Shown: one piece after another, positions 8,042 through 16,717 of the stretch
Numbering within the stretch: the stretch's first letter is position 1
Layout: each line of letters opens with the position of its first letter
From: Terrisporobacter petrolearius
Lineage (GTDB): Bacteria > Bacillota > Clostridia > Peptostreptococcales > Peptostreptococcaceae
Length of the DNA stretch: 64,000 bases
Direction of reading: 5' to 3'
Assembly (NCBI RefSeq): GCF_020748185.1
Contig: NZ_JAHZMO010000001.1
Location: forward strand, 186,001-250,000
Translations under genes and position numbers: made by a program
The notes under the pieces: model-generated
What the model was told of the DNA's origin: nothing
The model's database searches: none
The model's input: the letters and a program-made list of their open reading frames with translations, nothing else

Positions 8042-9556
8042 ATGAAATTATTTAAATTAATGGAAGATGTAAGTTTTACATCCAACTTACCTTTAGAAAA
8101 AATTGATGAGATTGAAATAAAAGATATATCATATAACTCTAGGAGTTGTAAAGAAGAATTTATGTTTGTTGCTCTTGTTGGAGAAACTGTAGATGGTCAT
8201 AGATTTGTAAAAAATGCTTATGACAATGGAGCTAGAGTATTTTTACTACAAAAGGGAATGGAATCTAGTAAATATGCTATGGAACTTCCAAATGATACAG
8301 TAAAATTATTTGTGGAAGATACAAGAATAAGTTTATCAAGAATATCACATAACTTTTTTGGACAACCATCTAACTCACTAAAAGTAATTGGTGTTACAGG
8401 AACTAAGGGAAAAACGACTATAACTAATTATATTGCAACTGTTTTAAATGAATCAGGAGTTAATACTGGTGTAATAGGAACAAATGGAACTTTTTTCAAT
8501 GGAACTTATGAAGCTACAGCAAATACAACGCCAGAAAGCTATGAGTTACATAGAATATTTAGAAAAATGCTTGATAATGGTGTAACTTGTGTATCTATGG
8601 AAGTTTCATCTGGAGGAATAATGCAAAACAGAGTGGAAGATGTAGATTTTGATGTTGCCATATTCTCTAATTTATCTCCAGATCACATAGGACCAAAGGA
8701 ACATCCAACATTTGATCATTATTTACAATGTAAAGCAAGATTATTTAAGATGGCTAAACATGGTATTATTAATATAGATGATGATTATGCAAATGATATA
8801 ATAAATGCAGCAACTTGTGAAGTGGAGACTTTTGGAATAGAAAATGATGCGAATTTAACTGCTAACAATATAAGATATTCAAAAGAAATAGACTCGCTAG
8901 GAGTGAGTTTTGACTGTAATACAAAAGAAGAAACATTCCCATGTTTTATATGTTCTCCAGGAACTTTTAGTATTTACAACGCATTGGCAGTTATAGTAGT
9001 TTGTAAATATCTAGATGTGAAAAGAGAGATTATGGTAGATGCCTTAAAAAATGCTAAGGTAAGTGGAAGAGTGGAAGTTTTACCAATACTTCCTTATGCT
9101 ACAGTAATAGTTGACTATGCTCACAATGGTGTTAGTTTAGAAAATATATTACAAACACTTAAAAACTATGATCATGATAGATTAATATGCTTATTTGGTT
9201 CAGTAGGTGGAAGAACTGCAATAAGAAGAAAAGAATTAGGTGACGTTGCTGCTCGTGAGTGTGATTTAGCAATACTTACAGCAGATAATCCGGATTTTGA
9301 AGATCCGATGAATGTTATAAATGATATAGCACAGTCTTTTGAAGGTTCTTCTTGTGAAGTAGTAAAAATAGCAGATAGAGAAGATGCTATAAAATATACT
9401 ATTAGAAATGCTAAAGAAGGAGATATGATAGTATTTGCAGGGAAAGGTCATGAAAAATACCAATTGATAAATGGAGAAAAATTACCTTTTGATGAAATAG
9501 CTATTGCAAAAGATGAAGCAAAAAAAGTAATAGAAGAAAAAGAATTATTAGCTTAA
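8042..9556 (+). CDS. MurE-like UDP-MurNAc-tripeptide ligase family protein
   Basis: This 504-residue Mur ligase has the N-terminal UDP-binding domain, the ATP P-loop VTGTKGKTT (about 118-126), the central domain (SNLSPDHIGPKEHPTF, carbamylated-lysine region FDHYLQCKARLF) and the C-terminal domain (VDYAHNG, FGSVGGRTAIRRKELG, FAGKGHE). MurE adds the third stem-peptide residue. The specificity motif that is DNPR in meso-diaminopimelate enzymes reads DNPD at 415-418, so a different amino acid is plausible. The start at 8042 has AAGGAAG upstream; an earlier ATG at 8000 lies inside the hairpin. It may be a second, specialised MurE acting with the ligase and racemase before it, or the cell's main MurE. 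Confidence 0.8.
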   Translation: MKLFKLMEDVSFTSNLPLEKIDEIEIKDISYNSRSCKEEFMFVALVGETVDGHRFVKNAYDNGARVFLLQKGMESSKYAMELPNDTVKLFVEDTRISLSRISHNFFGQPSNSLKVIGVTGTKGKTTITNYIATVLNESGVNTGVIGTNGTFFNGTYEATANTTPESYELHRIFRKMLDNGVTCVSMEVSSGGIMQNRVEDVDFDVAIFSNLSPDHIGPKEHPTFDHYLQCKARLFKMAKHGIINIDDDYANDIINAATCEVETFGIENDANLTANNIRYSKEIDSLGVSFDCNTKEETFPCFICSPGTFSIYNALAVIVVCKYLDVKREIMVDALKNAKVSGRVEVLPILPYATVIVDYAHNGVSLENILQTLKNYDHDRLICLFGSVGGRTAIRRKELGDVAARECDLAILTADNPDFEDPMNVINDIAQSFEGSSCEVVKIADREDAIKYTIRNAKEGDMIVFAGKGHEKYQLINGEKLPFDEIAIAKDEAKKVIEEKELLA

Positions 9557-9584
9557 TGAATAATTTATAATATGAAAATATTAG

Positions 9585-9616
9585 AGGCATTACATTTATT
9601 ATGTAATGCCTTCTTT
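9585..9616 (+). terminator. Terminator after the MurE-like gene
   Basis: AGGCATTACAT pairs perfectly with ATGTAATGCCT around a 5-base loop, followed by a short, interrupted T tract. The rest of the sequence to 9760 is AT-rich with no recognisable feature. Confidence 0.65.
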
Positions 9617-9760
9617 AAATGGGAATATATTGAAAATTATCAAATTTGTGAATGATTTTTATTAATTATTATTTATATAATAAAATAGGCACAAATATAC
9701 TATAGTGAAATTGATTTTTGAAAATTCTTATGATATCATTAAATTAATTAGAAAACAAAG

Positions 9761-10162
9761 TTAGTCATGGCATCTTGATTTATTCAATCCTTGACCAGTT
9801 ACATCAATTATTTTATTTATTGCAGTGTCAGATAAAAATACAATTTCTGATGGTTCGCCTTTCAAATTTTCACCCATCAACTTTAAACCATTAGAGTTTT
9901 CTATGTAAGAAATATCTAGATTTCTCCTGAAAATTCTATTAGTAGTCTTATCTTTAACTTCTACAGTAATTTCATCACAACTAATAAAATCTAAAGGAGC
10001 ATTATTTGGAGCTAAATTTTTGTTGAAGTGTTCTATAAGATAACTTATAGTATAATCCCTCAAAATAATTAATTCCTCATTAGTCTTAGCATTAGATGTA
10101 GAGATAAACCTATCAAATATTTCTTTAAAAACTTCTTCATTTAAAACATTATCTTTAATCAT
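9761..10162 (-). CDS. Hypothetical protein, 133 residues, divergent from the oxidoreductase
   Basis: I do not recognise this protein. The start at 10162 is chosen because GGAGG lies 6 bases before it on the reverse strand; an ATG 21 bases further upstream has no such site. The sequence is soluble and mixed alpha/beta, with no signal peptide, membrane span or metal motif beyond two scattered cysteines. It is transcribed away from the molybdenum hydroxylase gene with about 105 bases between the starts, so it could share or regulate that promoter region, but nothing in the protein looks like a DNA-binding domain. Confidence 0.7.
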   Translation of the reverse strand: MIKDNVLNEEVFKEIFDRFISTSNAKTNEELIILRDYTISYLIEHFNKNLAPNNAPLDFISCDEITVEVKDKTTNRIFRRNLDISYIENSNGLKLMGENLKGEPSEIVFLSDTAINKIIDVTGQGLNKSRCHD

Positions 10163-10267
10163 AGTAACCTCCAAAATAAGCATTAATTTTGCTAATTAAT
10201 AAATTTACATAAATTATAGTCCAAGTTTATTAATTTAGAAATAAAAATTTAAAAGGGGGAAATAAAT

Positions 10268-13012
10268 TTGCTACTAAAAAAGGTCCTTTATATTAATGGG
10301 GTAAAAAGAACACTACTTGTTAATCCAGAAAGCAGTTTAGCTAATGTACTACGTGAACAACTATTACTTACAGGGTGTAAGATAGGTTGTGGTCAAGGTC
10401 ACTGTGGTACATGTACTATTATTTTAAATAATAAGGCTGTTCGTTCTTGTATAGTTAAAATGAAAAAAATTGAGGATGAATCAGTTATACAAACAATTGA
10501 AGGATTATCAGAAGGTGAAGAGTTACATCCACTACAAGTTGCATGGATGGGACACGGATGTGCACAATGTGGTTTCTGTAGCCCTGGATTTATTATGTCA
10601 GCGAAGGTTTTATTAGAAGAAAACCCTTCTCCAACAAGAGAAGAAGTAAGAGAATGGTTCCAAAAACATAAAAATTTATGTCGTTGTACAGGATATAAAC
10701 CTTTAGTAGATGCTGTCATTGATGCAGCTGCAGTACTAAGAGGTGAAAAGAAAGTAGAAGATTTAGTTTTCGAACCTGTAGGAAATGAAATATTAGGAAC
10801 TAAGTATATTAGACCTTCTGCAAAAGCTAAAGTAACTGGTACTTGGGATTTCGGTGCGGATATGAACTTACAAATGCCAGATGGAACTTTAAGATTAGCT
10901 TTAGTTCAAGCTGAGGTTTCTCATGCAAATATTAAGGGAATAGACACTTCTGAAGCAGAAAAAATGCCAGGTGTTTATAAAGTAATAACTGCTAAAGATG
11001 TTAAAGGTAACAATAAGATAAACGGATTAGTATTCTTCCCAAGTGCTAATAAGGGAGATGGATGGGATAGACCAATTCTTTGTGATGAAAAAGTATTCCA
11101 ATATGGTGACGCTATTGCATTAGTAGCTGCTGATACTGAAGAGCAAGCTAAAGCTGCTGCTAAAAAAGTAAAAATAGATTTAGAAGTGCTTCCAGCATAT
11201 ATGAGTGCACCAGAAGCTATGGCTGAAGATGCTATAGAAATACATCCTGGAATTCCTAACGTTTATTTTAAAACTGATTGTAAAAAGGGTGAAGAAACAG
11301 CTCCATTAATGGAAAAACTTCCCAATGTAGTTGAAGTTGAATCTTATTGTAGCCGTCAACCGCATTTACCTCTTGAACCAGACTGTGGTCAAGCGTACCA
11401 AGATGAAGATGGTAACTTAATTATAAACTCTAAGAGTATAGGAATCCACTTACATCATGCAATGATTTGTACAGGTATAGGTATTGATCCAGAAAAATGC
11501 TTCTTAGTACAAAATCCAACTGGAGGAACTTTCGGATATAAATTCTCTCCAACTATGGAATCTATGTTAGGTGTTGCTTGTTTAGCTACTGGAAGACCAG
11601 TAACATTAAACTATACTCAATATCAAAATATAACTTACACTGGAAAGAGGTCTCCTGCATTCATGAAAATAAAACTTGGTGCAGATGAAAATGGTAAAAT
11701 ACTTGCTCTTGAAGGTGAAAACTATATAGATCATGGCCCATATTCAGAATTCGGTGACTTATTAACTATGCGTCTTACTCAATTCGTAGGTGCTGGTTAT
11801 GGAATACCAAATATAAGAAACACTTCTTATACTGTATGTACTAACCATGCTTGGGGTAGTGCATTTAGAGGATATGGTGCTCCACAAAGTTTTATGGGAA
11901 CTGATACTGCTATAGATGTATTAGCAGACCAAATGGGAATGGATCCATTTGAATTAAGATATATAAATGCATATAGAGAAGGAGATACTACTCCAACTGG
12001 TCAAACTCCAGAAGTATACTCTATAGTACCTATGATGGATAAATTAAGACCATTATATGAAGAAGCTAAAGTAAGAGTTAAAGAAAATTCTACTGATAAA
12101 GTTAAACGTGGTGTAGGTATATCTATAGGTGTTTATGGATGTGGACTTGATGGTGCGGATTCATCTGAAGCTTATGCTGAAATAACTCCAAAAGGTGTAA
12201 CTATTTACAACTCTTGGGAAGATCATGGTCAAGGTGCAGATATAGGAACATTAACTATGGCTCATGCAACTTTAAAAGAAGCTGGATATAAACCAGAAGA
12301 TATTAAATTAGTAATGTGTGATATGCGTCAAACTCCAAACAGTGGTCCTGCTGGTGGAAGTAGATCTAATGTTGTTACAGGCAATGCTACTAGAATAGCA
12401 GCTGAAAACTTGTTAAAAGCACTAGATAAAGGCGATGGAACTTATCGTTCTTACGATGAGATGGTAGCTGAAGGTTTACCAACTAAATATGTAGGTAAAT
12501 GGGTTGCGTCTATGTGTTCTGATTGTCAAATAGAAAATGGTCAAGGAGCACCATTTAGTAACTATATGTACGTTGTTAATATGCCAGAAGTTGCTGTTGA
12601 TATGGAAACAGGCAAAACAAAAGTTGAAAAATTCACTTGTATAGTTGACTGTGGTAAGATAATTAACAAACTTGTTGTTGATGGTCAAGTTTATGGAGCA
12701 TTAGCACAAGGTATAGGTCTTGCATTAACTGAAGACTTTGAAGATTTAGAAAAGCATACTACGTTAGTTAAATGTGGTATACCACAAATAAAAGATATAC
12801 CAGATGATTTAGAAATACATTATGAAGAAGCTGAAAGACCAGATGGACCTTATGGGGCTTCTGGAGTAGGTGAAGGTCCATTAGCTGCACCTCACCCTGC
12901 TATACTAAATGCTATATTTAATGCTACTGGAGCTAGAGTAACTAAAGTACCTGCAACTCCAGAAGTAGTTAAAGCTGCACTAGATGAATTAGCAAGTGGA
13001 GCAAATGCTTAA
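10268..13012 (+). CDS. mop: Single-subunit molybdenum aldehyde oxidoreductase (MOP type)
   Basis: The 914-residue xanthine-oxidase-family enzyme joins two [2Fe-2S] domains to the molybdopterin domains and lacks the FAD domain, like Desulfovibrio gigas aldehyde oxidoreductase (907 residues). The plant-type cluster ligands are Cys41, 46, 49 and 61; the second cluster uses Cys100, 103, 137 and 139; the active-site glutamate in GVGEGPLAAPHP is residue 869. From memory the second-cluster and Glu869 numbers are identical to those of MOP. The cofactor loops QNPTGGTFG and AFRGYGAPQS are present. It begins with TTG behind AAAAGGGGG. A hydroxylase acting on another aldehyde, purine or heterocycle is possible, since the accessory operon downstream is unusually large. 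Electrons must leave to a separate acceptor, perhaps the next gene product. Confidence 0.9.
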   Translation: MLLKKVLYINGVKRTLLVNPESSLANVLREQLLLTGCKIGCGQGHCGTCTIILNNKAVRSCIVKMKKIEDESVIQTIEGLSEGEELHPLQVAWMGHGCAQCGFCSPGFIMSAKVLLEENPSPTREEVREWFQKHKNLCRCTGYKPLVDAVIDAAAVLRGEKKVEDLVFEPVGNEILGTKYIRPSAKAKVTGTWDFGADMNLQMPDGTLRLALVQAEVSHANIKGIDTSEAEKMPGVYKVITAKDVKGNNKINGLVFFPSANKGDGWDRPILCDEKVFQYGDAIALVAADTEEQAKAAAKKVKIDLEVLPAYMSAPEAMAEDAIEIHPGIPNVYFKTDCKKGEETAPLMEKLPNVVEVESYCSRQPHLPLEPDCGQAYQDEDGNLIINSKSIGIHLHHAMICTGIGIDPEKCFLVQNPTGGTFGYKFSPTMESMLGVACLATGRPVTLNYTQYQNITYTGKRSPAFMKIKLGADENGKILALEGENYIDHGPYSEFGDLLTMRLTQFVGAGYGIPNIRNTSYTVCTNHAWGSAFRGYGAPQSFMGTDTAIDVLADQMGMDPFELRYINAYREGDTTPTGQTPEVYSIVPMMDKLRPLYEEAKVRVKENSTDKVKRGVGISIGVYGCGLDGADSSEAYAEITPKGVTIYNSWEDHGQGADIGTLTMAHATLKEAGYKPEDIKLVMCDMRQTPNSGPAGGSRSNVVTGNATRIAAENLLKALDKGDGTYRSYDEMVAEGLPTKYVGKWVASMCSDCQIENGQGAPFSNYMYVVNMPEVAVDMETGKTKVEKFTCIVDCGKIINKLVVDGQVYGALAQGIGLALTEDFEDLEKHTTLVKCGIPQIKDIPDDLEIHYEEAERPDGPYGASGVGEGPLAAPHPAILNAIFNATGARVTKVPATPEVVKAALDELASGANA

Positions 13013-13051
13013 ATAAGAAGTAAATATAAAAGAGTAATTTTATGATTGTTG

Positions 13052-13117
13052 CTCTTGTTTAGTCAAATAAAAGGGCTTAACCTTAAGTATATTCTACAAG
13101 AGTTTAAGCCTTTTTTT
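13052..13117 (+). terminator. Terminator-like structure with possible pseudoknot between mop and the accessory operon
   Basis: AAAGGGCTTAA near 13071 can pair with TTTAAGCCTTT (13103-13113, one bulged G), followed by a T run to 13117. A competing pairing, CTCTTGT at 13052-13058 with ACAAGAG at 13096-13102, encloses the left arm of the terminator. The two could form a pseudoknot or act as alternative folds. Confidence 0.6.
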
Positions 13118-13189
13118 CATATAAGGAATCTCAAGGAAGCAAATTTTTTAATACAAATAATAGATATATTTTTTTAAGGAGAATAGACT

Positions 13190-15415
13190 ATGGATAATCT
13201 TAGTCAAGATAAATTAAAAGAGTTAGAAAGCAAATGTATTCAAGAAGAAGATCCTTGGTGTAATGCCATGTGCCCAATTCATATAGATGTAAGACAGCTA
13301 TGTAAACTAGTTGCCCAAGGTAATTTTACTGAAGGTAGAAAAATTTATGAAAAAAAAGTTGTTTTTCCAAACATAATAAGCAGAGTTTGTGAAGCAAAAT
13401 GCAAAAGTCAATGTAAAAGAAAAGAATTAGGAAATTCCATAAATATCAGACAGCTTGAATTAGCTTGCATGAATTATGGGAAAGAAGTAAAGGCCAGGGT
13501 TTTATTAAAACCTAAAAAGAAAGAGAAAGTAATAATATTTGGTACTAGTTTAAGTGGATTAAGCTGTGCAGTAGAATTAAAAAATAAGGGTTATTTTGTT
13601 GATTTACATGAAAGTGAAGAAATTTTAGGAAAAAATATATATGAAAATTATAAAGATGTATTAGAAGAAATTCTTATAAAAAATGATTTACAAAAAGTTG
13701 AAGATTCAGGAACGAAGATTTATATTAATTCCTATTTTGAAAAAGAAAAATTAAATGAATATAAAGAAGAATATGATGCATTAGTATTTGATGGAAACAT
13801 TTATAAAGAATACTTATCTTACAATATGATAACTTTACAGCATGAAAATGATAAAGTTTTTTACAGTCCAATGAATGTTTCAGCTGTGGAGTGTATAAGT
13901 TTAGGTAAAAGGCTTTCAACATCTATAGATAGATATTTACAACATAGTAGCATGACTCAAGGAAGAGAAAAAGAAGGAGTTTTTCAAACAAAATTATATA
14001 CAAATTTAGAAGATGTAGATATTGAATGTGAAACAATTCCTAGTAACAAAAAGTTTTATACAGAGGAGGAAGCTATAAAAGAAGGACAAAGATGTATTGA
14101 CTGTAACTGCCTTGAATGTGTAAAAGGCTGTGAATTTTTAAAACACTATAATTCTTATCCTAAAAAAATGGCAAGAGAAGTTTATAATAACTTATCCATT
14201 GCTTTAGGTAACAGAACTTCAAATAAAATGATAAATTCATGTAGCCTTTGTGGCCAATGTAAAGCTATTTGTCCAGGAGGATTAGATTTAGGAGAAGTTT
14301 GTGAATATGCAAGAAATCAAATGGTAAAAACAAATAAAATGCCTCCATCAGCTTTCGAATTTGCCATGGAAGATATGGAATTTAGCAATAGCGAAGAGTT
14401 TTTTACGGTTATAGAGAAAGATAATCTAAATTATGTGTTTTTTCCTGGGTGCCAATTATGTGCATCTGAACCTGATCTAGTAAAAGTAATTTATAATGAT
14501 TTGAACGATAAATTAAAAAATGAAGTTGGATTAATTCTAGGTTGCTGTGGAGTAATAGGAAAATGGTCTGGAGAGGAAGACAGGTTTTATGAAGAAATAA
14601 AATTAATAAAAAATACATTGGAGAAAGTTAATAATACTATTCTTATTACAGCTTGTCCTACATGTTATAAAATTTTCAGTTCGCATCTAGAAAGTGTAAA
14701 AGTTAAAATGATTTATGATTATATTGATGATAAACAACTAAAATTTATTGGAAATAATAATGATATATATATAGATGATCCATGCACTGTTCGATATGAT
14801 GACAAATTACAAAGTCAAGTAAGAGAAATAGCAAAAAAACTTGGATTTAATCTAATAGAGTTGGATTATAGCAGAGAAATAACTACTTGTTGTGGATATG
14901 GTGGACTTACTTGTTTTTCTAACAAGGAATTAAAGGAAAATATAGTTTTATCAAGAATTAAAGAAAATAAACTAAATTATTTAACTTATTGTATAAATTG
15001 TAGAGATAGTTTTTTAAGCCAAAATAAAGAAGCAAAACATATTTTACAATTTATATATAATTTTGATGGTAAAAACAAAAAACCTAATATTTCTGAAAGA
15101 AGATACAACAGAGTCCAATTAAAATTAGATTTAACACAGGAAAAAGATAAGACCAATAATTACAAAATCAATTTAATTATGAGTGATGATTTGAAAGAAA
15201 AACTAGAGGATAGAATGATTTTATATAAAGATATTGAAGACACAATAAAAAATGCTCAAGAAACTAATGAAAAATTCATAAACAAATCAAACAATCATAA
15301 TTTGGCTTATTATAGAATAAAAAACGTTACATTTTGGGTTGAGTACACTATTGAAGGAGGAAAATATTTAGTTTATAACGCATATAGTCATAGAATGAAG
15401 ATAGAGGTGAATTAA
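13190..15415 (+). CDS. Fe-S/CCG-domain redox protein with reduced nucleotide-binding module (DVU_1558-like)
   Basis: The 741-residue protein is multidomain. Residues 1-105 resemble the cysteine-rich N-terminus of glutamate-synthase small subunits. A Rossmann-like strand follows (IFGTSLSGLSCAVEL, about 115-129). After an unusually short interval comes the usual closing segment ISLGKRLSTSIDRYL. Two [4Fe-4S] motifs follow (CIDCNCLECVKGC near 302; CSLCGQCKAICPGG near 351), then two CCG domains of HdrB/GlpC type (FPGCQLC with GCCGVIGKW, then DPCTVRYDD with TCCGYGG near 566) and an unassigned C-terminal 100 residues. It heads the accessory operon after mop. By inference it takes or delivers electrons for the oxidoreductase or its maturation. 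The nucleotide-binding part looks too short for full FAD and NAD sites. Confidence 0.8.
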   Translation: MDNLSQDKLKELESKCIQEEDPWCNAMCPIHIDVRQLCKLVAQGNFTEGRKIYEKKVVFPNIISRVCEAKCKSQCKRKELGNSINIRQLELACMNYGKEVKARVLLKPKKKEKVIIFGTSLSGLSCAVELKNKGYFVDLHESEEILGKNIYENYKDVLEEILIKNDLQKVEDSGTKIYINSYFEKEKLNEYKEEYDALVFDGNIYKEYLSYNMITLQHENDKVFYSPMNVSAVECISLGKRLSTSIDRYLQHSSMTQGREKEGVFQTKLYTNLEDVDIECETIPSNKKFYTEEEAIKEGQRCIDCNCLECVKGCEFLKHYNSYPKKMAREVYNNLSIALGNRTSNKMINSCSLCGQCKAICPGGLDLGEVCEYARNQMVKTNKMPPSAFEFAMEDMEFSNSEEFFTVIEKDNLNYVFFPGCQLCASEPDLVKVIYNDLNDKLKNEVGLILGCCGVIGKWSGEEDRFYEEIKLIKNTLEKVNNTILITACPTCYKIFSSHLESVKVKMIYDYIDDKQLKFIGNNNDIYIDDPCTVRYDDKLQSQVREIAKKLGFNLIELDYSREITTCCGYGGLTCFSNKELKENIVLSRIKENKLNYLTYCINCRDSFLSQNKEAKHILQFIYNFDGKNKKPNISERRYNRVQLKLDLTQEKDKTNNYKINLIMSDDLKEKLEDRMILYKDIEDTIKNAQETNEKFINKSNNHNLAYYRIKNVTFWVEYTIEGGKYLVYNAYSHRMKIEVN

Positions 15416-15637
15416 ATGAAAGAAAGTTATGATAATTTTTATGATTACTCAAGTGAGTCCATGATTTGTGCCAAATGTAATGTGCCCCTTGAAAGGGGAA
15501 AAGTAACTCTAGAATATTTAGGCAGTAGTTTTCCTGTTGAGCTACCTAAATGCCCTAAATGCAATAATGTATTTATAGACGAAAGTCTAGTATATTCAAA
15601 AATGCTAAGAGTTGAAAAGGCTTTAGAAGATAAATGA
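15416..15637 (+). CDS. CxxC mini-protein, DVU_1557-type redox protein
   Basis: The 73-residue protein has two CxxC pairs, CAKC near residue 19 and CPKC near residue 44, that could form a rubredoxin-like or zinc-ribbon knuckle. It starts immediately after the stop codon of the preceding gene (AGAGGTGAATTAA is the ribosome-binding region), so the two are coupled. Position and size match the small protein named for DVU_1557 in Desulfovibrio. It may carry electrons, a metal or a sulfur/selenium species to the large neighbour, but the sequence alone does not decide this. Confidence 0.75.
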   Translation: MKESYDNFYDYSSESMICAKCNVPLERGKVTLEYLGSSFPVELPKCPKCNNVFIDESLVYSKMLRVEKALEDK

Positions 15638-16266
15638 TAAATAAAAGAGATATATTTAGCCTAGGCGGCCTAAATCTTGTAAATGAAATGATAGAAATGT
15701 ACAAGACAAACGAGGACGTTAAAATATTAGATGTAGGTTGCGGAAGTGGGTATTCTGTAAACTATTTATCTGAGAAGGGATTTGATGCAACAGGAATCGA
15801 TTTCTCTGAAGAAATGATTAATTTAGGTAAGGAAAGATATAAAGACATTAATATAAAAGTAATGGATGCAAATAATCTTGATTTCACAGAAGGTTATTTT
15901 GATTTAATTTTATTTGAATGTAGTTTATCAGTTATGAAAAATCCTGAACAAATATTAGAAAGTTGTAAAAAGCTTTTGAAAAAAAATGGAATAATTTTGC
16001 TAAGTGACTTTTTCTTTAAACAAACAAACCTATATGATGACACATATACTCTTAATTATTGGAATAAATTGTTTGCAGATTTAAATTTTCAAACTATCAT
16101 ATTCCAAGACAAATCCAAAGAATGGAAAAATTATCTTGGAATGGTTCTTTGGGAATATGGAGAGTTGTCAGGATTACTTAGAGGGAATCAAAATAATAAA
16201 ATAAATAATGATATATTAAAAAAAGAAACGGGGTATTTTTTAGTAATACTTAAAAAAAGGGATTGA
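15634..16266 (+). CDS. Class I SAM-dependent methyltransferase (DVU_1556-type)
   Basis: The 210-residue protein has methyltransferase motif I (ILDVGCGSGYSV, about 32-43), the acidic post-I segment (GFDATGIDFS), MDANNLDF and a C-terminal substrate half. It resembles the UbiE/BioC group. It overlaps the preceding gene by 4 bases (ATGA arrangement), a strong sign of coupled translation. Methylation of a cofactor precursor, a small molecule or a protein of this operon is possible; the substrate is unknown. Confidence 0.85.
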   Translation: MINKRDIFSLGGLNLVNEMIEMYKTNEDVKILDVGCGSGYSVNYLSEKGFDATGIDFSEEMINLGKERYKDINIKVMDANNLDFTEGYFDLILFECSLSVMKNPEQILESCKKLLKKNGIILLSDFFFKQTNLYDDTYTLNYWNKLFADLNFQTIIFQDKSKEWKNYLGMVLWEYGELSGLLRGNQNNKINNDILKKETGYFLVILKKRD

Positions 16267-16270
16267 TATT

Positions 16271-16699
16271 ATGGATGAATTATATATGGAAATGCTGGAA
16301 TTATCATCTAAGGGGTATTATTGCAGTCAGATCCTAATGAAGATTATTTTAGACTTAGAAGGAAAAGAAAATCCTGATTTAATTAGGGCCATGGGAGGAT
16401 TAATAGGAGGTCTAGGTTTTAATCAAAAAATATGTGGAGCTTTTACAGGAGGAGTTTGCATATTAGGTTACTTTGCTTCAAAGGGTGAAGATGAAGAAAT
16501 AGAAGATGAAAATCTAAGCATTATGACAAATGAATTAATAGAGTGGTTTGAAAATGAGGGTAGTGACAACAAGGGAATAAACTGTGGGGAAATATTAGAT
16601 GGGAATTTTGATAATAAGTCAAAAATTTGCCCTAACTTAGTATTAAATACATTTGAAAAAGTAGTTGAAATACTTAATAAATATGGTTATGAGTTGTAA
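16271..16699 (+). CDS. C-GCAxxG-C-C family protein (DVU_1555-type)
   Basis: The 142-residue protein belongs to the C_GCAxxG_C_C family, thought to bind a redox cofactor through its conserved cysteines. The motif cysteines are seen in YYCSQIL (near 19), CGAFTGGVC (about 57-65), NCGEIL (near 105) and ICPNLV (near 117). Here the family motif GCAxxG reads ICGAFTGG. It starts 4 bases after the methyltransferase stop. Family members often sit beside redox enzymes and molybdenum or selenium genes. Function is unknown. Confidence 0.8.
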   Translation: MDELYMEMLELSSKGYYCSQILMKIILDLEGKENPDLIRAMGGLIGGLGFNQKICGAFTGGVCILGYFASKGEDEEIEDENLSIMTNELIEWFENEGSDNKGINCGEILDGNFDNKSKICPNLVLNTFEKVVEILNKYGYEL

Positions 16700-16717
16700 T
16701 TAATAAAGGGAGAAGAG

